64,000 nucleotides of DNA from Zopfochytrium polystomum (GCA_025765615.1 JAIVFJ010000306.1:1-64000), one strand, 5' to 3'; shown: positions 32,173 to 43,906, numbered from the stretch's first letter. The notes: generated by a model from the sequence alone, not told the origin. Made by a program: numbers and translations.

Positions 32173-34077
32173 TCATGACGCAACAAGCCCAGCAGGCCCA
32201 GGCCCAGATTTTGAAGCGACAATCAGTGGTTTGAACCCCATCTCTTCTATTGGGATGGAGTACTCCGTAAGCTTGGCTTCGTAGACTCGAATCATGTCGT
32301 TGTGTGCCTGTTAGAAGAATAGACCATTCAGCAAATCCAGCAACGTTTCTTCGATGTCAAAAACACTCCTCTCAAAAATACTTCTTACCTTTGTGACTTT
32401 GGCAAGATCAAACTGCAGCTCTTTGATGGTGGCGTTTTTGGCCTCGAGCACTTCTTCGAGACGTCGGGTGAGGTTGGACAGAGCCGCTGGGTCCAGGTTT
32501 GTCGCTTTCAAGATCTCGTTAAGCTGCAGCTCTTTCTTCTCCAAGGTTCCTTGAGGCTCTCGACTTTCTTTTCGAGAATCTGCATGGCACAAAAACGACG
32601 TTATTGACTTGAGTTGAGAGGAAGCCGCACGAAGATGTCACAAACCAGATTCTTGAAGCCCGACTTTTGCTGCACTCCAACGATCCGGTCGACAAACGAT
32701 TCGTACAACTCCGAGCGCTCTTTTTCAACCTTTTCGAATCGTTGCTCCAAAACTTCGTGCTCCCACAGCAGCATCTTGTGGGCATCTTCCAGGACTCGCA
32801 AACGGGCTTTCGAGTTTTGGAGCGAAAGCTTGTCCTTTTTGTAATGCAAAAGTTCTTTTTTCAGCGCGTCGCACTCGGCGAGGGCGGCCTGCAGAGGTTC
32901 CGAGAGACGCTTGTTCTCGGCGGTGATGTCGGTCATGAGTTTTTCGTTGCGCTCCTCTTTCTTTTTCATCTCTTCGACTTGTTCCTGCGGCAGCGAGGAC
33001 GATTATCAGCGAGCTGAGACGCGATTGGTTTCAAGTAAAGAGCAAATGACGAAATCGTCCATCCAACGCACCTTCAAAGAGTTGATTAGGGCGAGATTGT
33101 TCAAAGTAATGTCGTTGTAGTAATTCTTAATCTCCGTAAACGCCTTGTCGTGATTCTTCATCAGCGCGTTGATCTGCCCGTTCTTCCTCTCCTCGATCTC
33201 GTGGATCTCGTTCTTCCGCTTGACCTCGAGCTCCTCCCTTAGCGCCTTCATCTTCTTCTCGAACCGCGCGTGCAGCTCCCGCGAGCCGCGCTCAAAGTCG
33301 GCCCGCATTTTTGTAATCTCAATGTCGTGCGACCGGGAGAGCGCGCGGAGGAGGTCCTCGTGCGCTAGTTCAAGCTCCTTGAGCTCGAGCTTGAGCGCGC
33401 GCTTGTCGCGTTTCAGTTGCTGCTCGCGGGTAGAGTGGTCTTCCTGATCGAGCTGGAGCGCGCGTTCGGAGTCGGCTTGGAGGTGGGCGACGTTGTTTTG
33501 GTATTCGTAGAGGAGATGCTTCACTTTTTGTTTGTACACCTAGCGCGATGAAAAATGTAAGAGGGGACAATCATTAGAGACCCACAGCAACGTAAATGAT
33601 GAATCGGAAATCGCAAACCTTGATCTCCACTTGGTGCTTTTCCTCGAGCTCCTCCAGTTCGCGATCCTTGTTCAGGATCTCAGCTTTCGACTCCTTCAGC
33701 TCATTCTTTGTGATCTCCCAGAAAGAGCTGATCTTGTCCTGGTTGGGCGGAAGCACAGATTCGAAAGTTGCACCCAGATTAGCGCGATCGTGCAGGCGCC
33801 AGCAATCAAAGATCGAGATCAACATGCAGTGCCCTCCCCTCTCCTTTCACAACTCGACGCTCACCCTCTCGAGCTGGAAAAAGTTCCTCTCCTCCTTTTC
33901 GGCGGCGAGCTCCTCGGCCAGCTTCTTCAACTCGGCCTCGAGTTCTTCTCGCGATCGCCCGCCGTCGGCGCCGGCATCGCCGCCGGCGTCTGCGCCGCCG
34001 GCTCCCTTCTTGCTGCCCTTGGACGACGAGGAGGAAGCCGACTTTGCGGACGCAGCCCCCTTTTTTTTGCCCGACAT
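32173..34077 (-). CDS. DRC4: DRC4/GAS8, nexin-dynein regulatory complex subunit
   Basis: Coiled-coil subunit of the nexin-dynein regulatory complex of motile axonemes, needed for dynein control and flagellar beating. Exons: 33865-34077, 33619-33738, 33072-33539, 32646-32984, 32389-32579, 32173-32307 (about 488 residues, the family length). It starts [12 protein letters not shown]. Family blocks are clear: [124 protein letters not shown], then [13 protein letters not shown] and a GPGPAGLV end. Exon 5 lacks one base near 32541-32550: [11 protein letters not shown] and [11 protein letters not shown], contiguous in homologues, lie in different frames. A donor four bases later (exon 4 ending at 32642) would restore the overall frame but alter eleven residues. 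Confidence 0.93.
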
Positions 34078-34944
34078 ATACGGTAGGAGGTGGAAGGGTT
34101 TTTTTCTTGTTTTGTTTTGGTTTGCTTGTACAAACGATCTGGAATTGTCGCACGGCAACCGTCCCAAACAAAGACAACTTAGTCGCGACACCCTTTTTGA
34201 GGCGATCAATCGGTCTGGACAGTTCAGACTGTTGATAAGGATCGCAGCAGATCACGAGCGTGGGTGGGCGGCGAATGCTAAAACCGACTCTGATTCGGCC
34301 CGGGCGATGCTTTCGCGCCAGCTTCCATTTTCCTCACGTGCACGGTCAAGGTCAACGTATGCTTAGTGATCTGGTGTGATTAAAGATGGGCGGCAGATCT
34401 CGGCTGACACTGGTCCTCCATCGACGATCGCTGGATGGGTTGGGGGGCACACTGACACGAAGACACTGCTGGTAGTTTTTTTAGGTGATCGATGCACACA
34501 TCCAGAGGAGAGTGAGCACGGATACTTTGTGCCAAGAGATGCAGTTCAAGCTCTGCGCAAAGCCATCGGCCGACAGCCGTCGGTGTGCATCTTTCTTAAA
34601 TGAACGGCCCGATGCCCCTGGGCATTGATAGTGGAGCGGAAGATCTTTCAAAGATTCTTTCTGAACTGAAGTCAAGGGGCAGGAGCGCATCAAAAGTTGG
34701 TGTATTGAGAAGGAATTTTATTTCGGCTATTGGAAAGAAGCTCTAAAAGCAAGTCAGCACCAAATGAAACGTTTGCCAAGTTATAGACCTGTTTTTTCAA
34801 TAGATTGGGGCTCGTCTGCATTTCAGCGTTATGATGGTAGTGGGCTCTGGTTCGGCTCCAGCCCTGAAACAGAGTTCACCTGCACCTGCCCCTCCTGCGC
34901 TGCCGGCTGGTCCGTTCTCCCGGTGGCAAGTGCGGCCCCCTCCT
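34078..34944. other. intergenic, no supported gene
   Basis: Upstream region of DRC4 and downstream region of the membrane-protein gene on the same strand. Nothing recognised. Confidence 0.6.
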
Positions 34945-35559
34945 TCAAACCGCACGATCAACGCCCGAAATCACCGCCCCCACAATATACAAACAATTAA
35001 ACGTCGCCACCGCCGCATCCGCGACGCCCACCAGCGGCGCGCACACGACCCCGCCTCCCCGCGCCCCATCGTCCAGCTCCGCGTACCTCATCCCCGCAGC
35101 GCTCCCGACCGCCACGGCCGTCACGATCGCCGCTCCAATCTCCGCGACGACGACGACGGCTGCGCGACCAAAGACGGCCGCGGCGGCGTTGGCGTCGTCC
35201 GCGGCCGAGGCGCGCGGGGTCCAACCGCGGTCGGTGATGCGGAGCGGGTACTGGGCGGTGAGGAGCGGGTCTGCGGCGGGGAGGACGACGAGGGCGACGA
35301 TGAGGGCGGCGAGGAGTGTGGACGCTGCGGCGGAGATTGTGGCGGTCATGTGGCTGATGGCGAGGAGGCGGAGGCGGGTCGTGCGGGAGAAGGGTGGGTT
35401 GGAGGGCAGAAGGGATGTTATCGGCGGCGACGGGTGCGAGCGGAGTGGGTATGGTGGAAGGCTGTCGGTGGTGGACGGGCGGCTTAGTGGGCTGGAGCTT
35501 CTTGGCTGGTTCGGGTGGCTGGACTTGGAGGAGCTCGTGAGAGAGCGAGCGGGCACCAA
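34945..35559 (-). CDS. small multi-span membrane protein, unrecognised
   Basis: Single-exon, 204 residues. A Ser/Pro-rich N-terminal tail of about 65 residues is followed by hydrophobic segments (ISAAASTLLAALIVALVVLP, FGRAAVVVVAEIGAAIVTAV, VGVADAAVATFNCLYIVGAV) separated by short loops, suggesting three or four spans. The family is not recognised. It lies 33 nt downstream of the stop of the membrane-protein gene at 35593-37156 on the same strand. A single longer gene was considered, but no intron of usual size joins them. GC-rich composition makes shadow frames on the other strand; this frame is chosen because it alone gives membrane spans. Confidence 0.5.
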   Translation of the reverse strand: MVPARSLTSSSKSSHPNQPRSSSPLSRPSTTDSLPPYPLRSHPSPPITSLLPSNPPFSRTTRLRLLAISHMTATISAAASTLLAALIVALVVLPAADPLLTAQYPLRITDRGWTPRASAADDANAAAAVFGRAAVVVVAEIGAAIVTAVAVGSAAGMRYAELDDGARGGGVVCAPLVGVADAAVATFNCLYIVGAVISGVDRAV

Positions 35560-35592
35560 CTTTTACGCAAACGAGCTGCCTTGATCAGTGCT

Positions 35593-37156
35593 CTACGAGA
35601 ACTGAACAGGGTGGGTCTGATTTCCTACCTCACCGGAGAATACCCTTTCAAGATGGACAAGCTCGGATTTGCGCCGCTTTTGAGTCAAGTCGTTTGTGGC
35701 GAGGCCCTGAACTGTTGGTATTCGCGCAGGCAAAGTGCTCCTCTTTTCAATCGTGGGAAGACCGCTTTTCGGCGCTCGTGTCTTCTCCTTCACTGCTTTC
35801 TCGTTCAGCCCGGTCAGCTCGGCGAGCGGTGGTATCGGGGCTGGAATTTGAGGAAGTTTCTCTCCGCGATCAGAAAAAACGAGAAGTGAGGTCGAGCGCC
35901 CAGCACTCCATAAGCAGTACGCCGCCAAGACCCACTGAAGCACAAGACCAGTGGCCGTCGATATCGTAAAGTGGTTGTTGTCCAAAACGAGAAGGAGGGA
36001 AACGCGGGACGCTGTGCAACATATCATACGAACGCAAAGACTGAAGCCGAACATAGTTGATGAAGCGGTGGAATACTCTCGAAAGTTCTCGACAGCATCG
36101 TAAGGGGCTGTTCTCGCCGACTCGGAAGTCAAGAGCGGGTAATCGGCGATTAAGCTCGGGTCGACGAGGCACGGGATTTTAAGGGCCGTTGGAGCGAGGC
36201 TGCGAAGCAGAACAAGCCGGAAACGGGGAACGTCGGGAAGAAAGAAGCAGAAAAATAGGCTGATCGTCTCGAGAGTAGCCTGAACAGTTATCGGTCCAAG
36301 AAGGCCTTCTCTGTCAAATAGAGCCAGAAATAATGGAAAAGCGATGGTGAATCGCCCCACCTAAAAGCCATCTGTTTAGATGGAGACGACGGTGCCTTAT
36401 TTTCTCTACCTCGATAGCCACCATGTTCCAAAATGAAATCCACAGCGATCTCATAGCCCTCTGCCACAGAGATTTTGATGGCGCAATGACCACGACCGAA
36501 AAGGCTGTCAGTGACCCAAGCAATGTAAAGCCCACCGCCATGAGCGTGTCATCAACGAATGTGGGCACATTGCCCAGTATGGAAAGCGTATAGAGTATTC
36601 CCAGAGAAAATGACGCCAACCAGTACCCAATGATTCGAATATACGTCAAACCCCACGTTCCCGGCTCCAGGAACGTCCAGTCGATGCAAGGAAGGCACCG
36701 CCGGAGCTTCGAGACAGGTTCGCTACTGCAACCTGACTTGATGGCCAAATGCCTCTTGTTTCGAGCGTATTCCGTAATTTTCATCGAAGTAGACGGCTCC
36801 ACGCATCCGCCCCGAAGCTTTTGCAGTCCGACGACTCTGAGTCCTTGAACGGTCGTCGGGCAGGTGATCAGCACGACCAGCGCACACAGCTGGTATCCCA
36901 CGTAGTTTGCACCCGTCCCGAATGCGCCAAAGTAGCCGAAGGCGCCTCGAAGAAACGCGTAGACGTAAAAGGCGAAGAGGACGCCAAACAGGCTGGCAAG
37001 AGCAAGAATTATGATTGAGAGGGTGCAAGTGGTGAGGAAGGCAACGGTGGCAGTTGATTTCGATTCGGTCGGGTTGAAGAAGAGGGTTTCGCGGACAGCG
37101 ATCCGCCGGTGGGTACTACTGCTGCTGATCAGCTCCTCCCGGTTATCCCTTTGCAT
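35593..37156 (-). CDS. multi-pass membrane protein, unrecognised
   Basis: 504 residues from exons 36410-37156 and 35593-36360 joined at a phase-0 intron. Hydrophobic segments include FLTTCTLSIIILALASLFGV, GVLFAFYVYAFLRG, VGYQLCALVVLITCP, YWLASFSLGILYTLSILG, LMAVGFTLLGSLTAFSVVVI, FTIAFPLFLALF and LETISLFFCFFL, plus one or two later ones. That gives seven or more spans. The N-terminus (MQRDNREELISSSSTHRRIA) and the basic C-terminus look cytosolic. A receptor or channel role is possible but no motif supports a specific family. Confidence 0.6.
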
Positions 37157-37658
37157 TTCCGAGGGAGGGAGTAGGGGATTGATTGGCTTCTCAGGCTGTT
37201 CTCAGACAATTCGTTGTTGTTTTCTTTTTTCTTTGCTGATCGAAATGAACAACACCCAAGAAAACAGAAAGCGTGCCTTTCCGCCAGTTTGGGGACTGTG
37301 TGCAATGGGAGGTCCGACTCGATCACTGATTTCGTGAAGTTGATCACCGTTTGACGGCTCACAACGCTCTAGCGCGGCGTTCTCCATTATTAGGCAGGCT
37401 GCCGAGGCCCTACTGAGTTCCATCATCAATTAGAGTTTCTTATACCTTGGCCTGGTGCAGATCCCTTTAGCTGCTACTCTATTTTGTAATCCGAGAAACG
37501 AAATTTTGAAGACCAGGGGATGTTGAAAATCAAATCCGTTTTACGATTGCTTTTCGTAGTTAATCACAACGGAAACAAGTTCAGCCCTGCTGTACCAGAA
37601 CAAAAAGTACCATCACAAAACTGGATAATAACAATGAAGACGAAAAGCAAAAATCCCC
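37157..37658. other. intergenic, no gene
   Basis: 500 nt between the membrane-protein start and the 3' end of WSC-SAM gene A. Nothing recognised. Confidence 0.6.
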
Positions 37659-39424
37659 CTATCTAAGATACGGTGGAGGAGACAGAAGCGGGGACTCGGA
37701 GCTCGCCACGGAACCGTTCGACGGCGTAGCGTCCCCGCCATACTCCCCTCTGACAATCTCCACCATCATCATGACCCTCGCGCGGGCACCAGCGGCCGCG
37801 ATGCCCAGTTCGTTCGCCAGGAACGCACTGTCCATCCTCGCCAACACAACGCCGTCGATCTCGTTCCGCAGGAACAGATCTACGACGGTGAGGTCCATCC
37901 CGAGGTCCGCCAGCGCCTTTGCGACCTGCTGCGTGTTCCACGACCGCCACGACGACGACGACGCCGCCGCAGATCCGGGACGCTTCTTTTCGGAAAACGA
38001 GGCGTAGGCTGCGTCGGCGGTGTGCGTTGAGTTTGCGGTGCGCGTGGAGGATCGGTGGGCGATCGCGGCGGCGTGCGCGGGGCTGAGGTTGGATGGCATG
38101 GGTGGATGGTTGGGGGTCGGTGAAGGGTCCGTTAAGGTCCATAGGCGGTGGACCGTCGATTTATGGTCTCGCATGTTGAAGGTGCGCTCGCGGCCGACTC
38201 CCCCGCCGCCGGCCACCGTGCTGACTGTTTCCGAGGAGACGAGCCTCCGGGCGGGGTAGCCCGCCGAAGGCTCCGATTGCATCCGCGGGTCCTGTTGTTG
38301 ATACGCGCGGGACACCGTGGGTCTCCGCGGGTCGTTTGTGTTCGATAGGGACGAGGCGGGTACGCGCAGGTCGTTTTGGAATGTCGACGGTTGGGCGGGC
38401 ATGCGAGAGGGACTGTCGTACGCCTCGCGAGCGCTATCGAAAGCAGCTGCGGCCACGTCGTACTGGCGGGACGCTCTCGCGCTCTGATCCGAGCCAGCGT
38501 TGGGTCGTGCCGCTGGAACGCCGTTTCGAAACTCCATTCGGTCCACGGTCGTGGATCCCATCATACCACCCTCACCATCACGGGTTGAGTTGATCATGTT
38601 GACGGTCACGAAGTTTCCTGAAGCCTTGTTGGCAGCCTCCTCCTTCGCCCTTCGACGGGGACGGACGAAGTAGTAGTAAATTAACAGACCGGCACCGATG
38701 ACGGCGAGCGCACATCCAATGGCAATGCCGTCGATTTGTATAATGGTGAGGGAGGTTGAGCTCGAGGCTACTGCAGCGGGCGTCGCGGCGGTGCCGTTAA
38801 CAGCGGTGCCTGGAACGGGCGACACTGAACTTCGGATCGAAGTCGTCGAAGAAGCAGTTGTCTTGGCTGAAGTTGTCGAGGCAGCAGTAGTGAATGTGGC
38901 TAATCGGGGAATATGATGCATAGGCACAACCAAAACGGCCGAGTTCGAATAAGTGTGTCGGTCGAGATACAAGAAGTTAGCGTGGGCGATAGGGAAAGAA
39001 AAGATGAGCCTCACGTACAGATGCCAAAGGTGCAAGCGGTCGTATTTGACGGAACGAGAGCATTGTAGCTTCCGCATTGAAATGCAGAAAAGTCTGCTGC
39101 GGCGAGGGCGGTCGGTGCGGATCCGATGAGCTTGGTGCACGAGCCGCAGGCCGAGGAGGTCGGGAGTGAGGCGATGGCGTCGGACCGGAAGCAGGAGCAG
39201 AGCATCACGCCGGTGACGGGGCAGCAGCGGGAGCCGTAAGCGAGGCCAAAGGCGGAGGAGCCAGTCGAGCGGCAAAGGGCCTTGCACTCGTCGAGCGACG
39301 CCACTTCCTGCGCCGCCGTGACGGGCCCGCCGGCAACGACAGCAGGCGTTGCCGTGAAGCAGCCCACGTAAGACGACGACGACGACGAGGACGCCGACGA
39401 CGGCGATGGCGATGGCGCCGCCAT
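37659..39424 (-). CDS. WSC-like/TM/SAM surface protein A, intact
   Basis: 548 residues, exons 39019-39424 and 37659-38899 (phase-1 intron). The N-terminal cysteine-rich domain contains YVGC, SLDECKALC, FGLAYGSRCCPVTGVMLCSC, ACGSCTKLIGS and DFSAFQCGSYNAL. The spacing resembles a WSC carbohydrate-binding domain but with extra cysteines. A Ser/Thr/Ala linker follows, then one membrane span (IGCALAVIGAGLLIYYYFV) with a basic stop (RPRRRAKEE). The cytosolic tail is disordered and ends in a SAM-like domain (VAKALADLGMDLTVVDLFLR, NEIDGVVLARMDSAFLANEL) and SPPPYLR. No signal peptide is visible before the first cysteine domain. Likely a cell-surface sensor or adhesion protein whose SAM domain oligomerises or binds partners. 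An upstream in-frame ATG at 39469 would add 15 residues. Confidence 0.85.
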
Positions 39425-39600
39425 GTGATGTGATGACAGTGGGATTGGGTAGGGGGGAAGGCGGTTCAATTGGGGCTGTTTGGTGTGGCGGAAACAGTGG
39501 CAGGGGGGAGACCGAGACAGAGAGAGAGGGAGCGAGAGAGAGGGAGATAGGGAGAGAGAGAGAGAGAGGGAGGGGAAGAGAGAGCGAGAGAGGGAGAGAG

Positions 39601-39639
<39 letters not shown>

Positions 39640-40819
39640 ACGTGTGTTTGTGTGTCTCTGGCGTGGAAATTGTTTGATTGCCCTGTTTCTGCTTCCGACC
39701 GACGCTTCTCCCGTGTCCGCCTCAGCCCGCTTTTGGATTTCGAGAGCCCCCCCCCCCCCGACCAATCAGGTGCTCCGTCGATCTCCTCCCGTTTTTGGCG
39801 GTAAATCGGGATCCAACTGGAGGGTGAAACTAACAAACTCATCTTGTGCAGGCAGACAGACAAAAGACCACCATATCGAGACAAAATCAACATTTTTGGG
39901 GATGGGGATGGGGATGGGGATGGGGATGAGGATGAGGGAAAATTGAGAATCGATCCCTCCTGCCTGTGTGTGTGTGCCCATCATCATCGCACGTACACAC
40001 CGCCCGTTCTGCCACCACACAGTCTTCTGCTGCGTGTAACAAACAACTGCGAAAATAACTATTGTTGCTTGTCCGCAAAGTGGCACCCAGACGCCTGAAG
40101 TGATTTGTGCGCTATTGAAGCGCACTGCAAAATTGGATTCAGCGCCCTGTTGAGCGTCCCGATGAATTCTGGCCTCTCATCTCCGCCAAGCTGAGAGTTG
40201 TCCGTAATGCCCGGGAAGAAGCTGCTTGTCGCGAGCGCGGGACCATATGCAGTATTTTGTTTCGGTTGGTCGTAGAGCAGAGTAGGAGCGGAAAGGGCGG
40301 GCGCTCAACACTTTGCGAGCGGGCTTGACTTCCGCAGAGGAATGCCATTTTTCTTTTCTGAAAGCGCAGCCTTTCGTCCTTCCTCTGTGCTCGGATGGAA
40401 GGGGCCACGGTTATGTACGACGCGGACGCGATAAACATCCCGAGGACGGTTGAAATAGATGAAAGAAAGTACACACTTGGTGTGACAGAACTGAAATCCG
40501 TGTTCACTCGAAAGCGCCATCTTCGTATTTGTGTTTGTGTTCAGTTGTCGTCCCCCCCAAAGACATATCACAGAATGTAAAGCGCGCGCAGAAAATCAGC
40601 TGAGGATGTGGGGGGGGGGAGCTTCTCCCGATAACGGAGCGAAGAAATGAAAAGGCCCCCACGTTATGCGCGCATCATTGTGCGGCAACTAGTTTTTCGG
40701 GATTAGGAAGGAGAAACGGAAATTGTACTAGAGTGACCGTGAACATCTTAGACCCGCGAGCCCAACACTTAAGGAGATCAAAAACAAACCGGAACATGTC
40801 GCCTATCCACACGAACGCA
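39425..40819. other. intergenic with microsatellites, no gene
   Basis: Upstream region of gene A: (GA)n at 39514-39600 and (TG)n at 39605-39634, followed by a GGGGAT repeat near 39899-39928. No coding region supported. Confidence 0.65.
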
Positions 40820-42320
40820 TCACCCCAAATAAGGTGGCGGCGGCCGCGACAGCGTCCCCACATCGGACGATCCACCGCCGTCGGCTGTCATCGTCGCGGC
40901 CGCCGCACCCGCCGCAGCGTCAGAGCCCGAGCTGCGCTCCACGCCGCCGCCGACACTCCCGCGCACCTTCATGATGACCATCATAGCCCTCGCGCGCGGG
41001 CCGGCGGCCGCGACGCCCATCTCGTTCGCCAGGAACGCGCTGTCCATCGCGTCCAGCACGACGCCATCGATCTCGTTCTGCACGAACAGCGCGACCACTG
41101 CGGGGTCCATGCCCGCGTCGCCAGCGCCTTGGCGACCTGCGGCGGCGTCCACGAGCGGAGGTCGGGGTGTTTTGGGCGTCGGTGCGCCGTCGCCGTCGAC
41201 GGCGGCCGCAGGCTTTTCGATTTTGAGCAGCGTGGCGGGGAGGGCGGCGGGGCGGCGGGGACGGGGACGGCGGTGCGAGGTGGTGGCGTTGGGGAGGAAG
41301 CGGTGACCGAGGAAGCCGGTGGCGAGACGACGGGGGACGCGGTGCTGTAGACGGTGCTTGCGTTCTCGAGCTGCTCCAGGGCCGCCGGGCTCAGGGTGCT
41401 GCCGCCGCCGCCGCTGCTGGGCGGGCCGGGCGAGCCGCTCGTCGCGATCACGGCAAAGGTACCCGCGGTCTTGCTTGCCGCTTCTTTGGCGCTTCTTCTC
41501 TGGCGGGGAAGGACGACAAAGAAGAAGACGGCGGCAGCGACGGCGACGGCGACGGCGAGGCCGCCGGCGATGCCGCCGATGGCGGCGGGGGAGAGGGCGG
41601 AGGAGGCGCCCGATGACGAATCGGTCGGCGGGGAAGTTCCGTTGGCGTTTGCGGCGCCGCCACCGGTCGTCGAGACGGACGGGCTGCCGCCGCTGGATTT
41701 GGATGTGGCGGAAGTGTCTCTTGCTGTTGATGATGATGATGATGGGTCGGTCGGGGCGGATGAGGTCCCGGGCAGCGGCGAAGACGAGGATAGCGACGAT
41801 CCCGAAGACGACGACGACGACGACGACGCTGCTGTCCACGTACCTGAGAGGAGGGAGGCAGGAAGGGGAACATCGATCAACAATGGCCAAACACTGAGAA
41901 AAAGGGGAGTTCATCCCAAAAAAGAACAGAAGGACGGCCACACATACATATGCCAAACGAGTTGATAGAGTCCGCCTGCAGGACCTGTGCGTTGAAGCTG
42001 CCGCACTGGAACGACGCAAAGTCGGAAGTGACGATGGAGGTGGAGTTTGAGCCGATGAGGGTGAGGCAAGCGTCGCAGGCGGACGACGAGTCGAGCGAGG
42101 CGAGGGCGTCCGTGTTGAAGCAGGCGCACAGCATGGCACCGGTGGACGGGCAGCAGCGCACGCCAAAGGAGAGACCGAAAGCATAGTAGGCGGCGGACGC
42201 GCCGGGGGCGGCCTTGCACTGCGCCTTGCAGTCGTCGAGCGACGTGACCTCCTTGTACGCCGTCACGGCGCTGCCGGCGCCGACTTTGGACGAGCGGCAG
42301 CCAAAGAAGGCCGCCGACAT
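40820..42320 (-). CDS. WSC-like/TM/SAM surface protein B, one frameshift
   Basis: Exons 41948-42320 and 40820-41843, same phase-1 intron position as gene A. Begins MSAAFFGCRSSKV with no signal peptide. The ectodomain has SLDDCKAQCK, FGLSFGVRCCPSTGAMLCAC, ACDACLTLIGS and DFASFQCGSFNAQV. A Ser/Thr linker with long Ser and Asp-codon repeats precedes the membrane span (IGGIAGGLAVAVAVAAAVFF) and basic PRQRR stop. The tail ends in a SAM-like domain (NEIDGVVLDAMDSAFLANEM, GVAAAGPRARAMM) and GTLSRPPPYLG. One base is missing near 41115-41121 inside the SAM domain: TPPQVAKALA and AGMDPAVVALFV are in different frames. Either an assembly indel or a recent pseudogene. Confidence 0.75.
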
Positions 42321-42413
42321 TCTCGGTTTGATTGTTTAACTGAGAGGGTGGTCGTTCTGGCTTGTCAATTAAAAATGCAATATGTGTTCAATCTAGTTGA
42401 TTATTCAGATGAG

Positions 42414-42456
42414 CAGACAGACAAGCCGACAGACCGACAGACAGACAGACAGGCAG

Positions 42457-42524
<68 letters not shown>
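42414..42524. repeat. (GACA)n microsatellite upstream of WSC-SAM B
   Basis: About 110 bp of GACA units with occasional GACG, lying 94-204 nt upstream of the gene B start. Confidence 0.95.
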
Positions 42525-42526
<2 letters not shown>

Positions 42527-42644
42527 AGACTGTGAAGAGAGACAGGCCCCAACCAACATGCGAATATTTTGCAGATTCACTCGTTCGTCGGACCGCACCA
42601 ACAACAAATAGCGGATCGAAGCGCACTACGCGACTACGCGCGCG

Positions 42645-43400
42645 CTACTCCCGCGCACCCACCGCAGACGAGGTCGAGGACGAGGACAAGGACGATGCGC
42701 GCAACGTAACCACCGTCGCCCTCACGTGCGCGGCGATCGCCTCCGCCGCCGCCTCGGCCGCCAGCCCGCTCACGTCGAGCTCGAGCTCGTTCGGCATGCC
42801 GCGCAGCAGCTCGCCGCGCCGCCGAAACTCGCGCAGCGTAGCCACGTCGCGTAGCTTGCTCTCGCGCCCGGCCCCCGTGACGAGCCGCCGCTCGTTCTCC
42901 TCCGCGTCCACCGTCAGCACCACCCCGACGACGACAACGCGGCCGCCGCGGCCGCCCGCGTCTTCTTGAATCCGCCGCCGTCGCGCCGCGTTCTCCTCGT
43001 CCACGCACCGCTTCACCAGCGCAAACGTGCCCGTGTCGTACTGGCCTCCCGCGTGCGCCCCCGTCATGATAAACCCGCGCGGGTTCACCCCGCTCGCTCC
43101 TCCTCCCTGCGCCGTCTCGAGCGCGCCCCGCACCGTCGCTTCGAGGATGCGCGCGCGCACGTCGCCAAAGGCCGCGCCCGAGCTGCGCGGCGCGATCGAC
43201 CCCGCGAGGTCGATCACCTTGTGGTTGTCGAGCACCAGCCGCATGCCGAGCATCGGCGCCAGCAACCGCGCGATCGTCAGCTTGCCAGTGCCGGGCCAGC
43301 CGTTGAGGTAAACGAGGACCGGGACATCGTCGTTGTTGTCGCCATTGAGAAGAGGAAGAGGAAGCGGGTCAGCGGCCGCGTCCGTTGCCGCAAGGCTCAT
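42645..43400 (-). CDS. P-loop kinase/ATPase-like protein (AAA_33 type)
   Basis: Intronless, 251 residues. VPVLVYLNGWPGTGKLTIAR carries a Walker A motif (GWPGTGK, residues 34-40) on a first beta strand, as in zeta-toxin/adenylate-kinase-like small-molecule kinases and AAA_33 proteins. It continues LAPMLGMRLVLDNHKVIDLA, then GFIMTGAHAGG, a Glu/Arg-rich lid region (RCVDEENAARRRRIQEDAGG) and VVVVGVVLTVDAEENERRL, a likely strand plus lid-arginine segment. Fungal homologues are usually annotated only as P-loop NTPases. Substrate unknown. It sits inside the WSC-SAM array on the same strand, with no sign of relationship to it. Confidence 0.8.
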   Translation of the reverse strand: MSLAATDAAADPLPLPLLNGDNNDDVPVLVYLNGWPGTGKLTIARLLAPMLGMRLVLDNHKVIDLAGSIAPRSSGAAFGDVRARILEATVRGALETAQGGGASGVNPRGFIMTGAHAGGQYDTGTFALVKRCVDEENAARRRRIQEDAGGRGGRVVVVGVVLTVDAEENERRLVTGAGRESKLRDVATLREFRRRGELLRGMPNELELDVSGLAAEAAAEAIAAHVRATVVTLRASSLSSSSTSSAVGARE

Positions 43401-43906
43401 GGTGATTAAAGTAAGGTGGCTTGCTTCTTCTTCTTCTATGCAGAAATAAATACTTGGTGGGTGCGGGGGCGGGGGGGCTGTGCAGGTAAAAAATGCTGTG
43501 GCTTGCGAGCTGACGACGAGGACTTGATATAGCCGATAAACAAAAACACATCCGAAAATTTCGTCATACTGTTGTTCATTCTTAACACTGAGTGTGCCGT
43601 CGACGCTGGGAAAAATAGAACAGGGCTGTCCCTTGCCTCCGCAGCCCCCCGGCGAGGATGAAAGAACTGAAAGGGTGCGATAGGTTAGGGGGTCGACGAA
43701 AAAATTGAAAAGAACCGGATGAGAAGTAACATATATCCCGTCAGAGTAATAATGAGGGGCAACTCTTCGAGGCAGAGGGAGCGAACGATACATAAGAGGC
43801 ACCAATAGACTAATCTTTGTCACAAAAATAAGAAGTTCCTCCATCCCAAAGTGAAAGCGTCAAACGCTCACACACAAAGACCCCACTCTCTCCTCAAAGC
43901 CAACAA
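43401..43906. other. intergenic between kinase and WSC-SAM C
   Basis: Upstream region of the kinase-like gene; no gene or RNA recognised. Confidence 0.6.

Noticed and set aside
31751..32284. 177-residue plus-strand open frame with a hydrophobic stretch
   Set aside because: Overlaps a dispersed repeat and the 3' end of DRC4 on the other strand; no family resemblance.
35560..35640. Splice joining the two membrane-protein frames at 34.9-37.2 kb into one gene
   Set aside because: The only GT/AG pair available gives an about 32-nt intron, shorter than any other here, and leads straight to a stop.
42414..42524. CRISPR-like regular array
   Set aside because: It is a (GACA)n microsatellite without spacers, in a eukaryotic genome.
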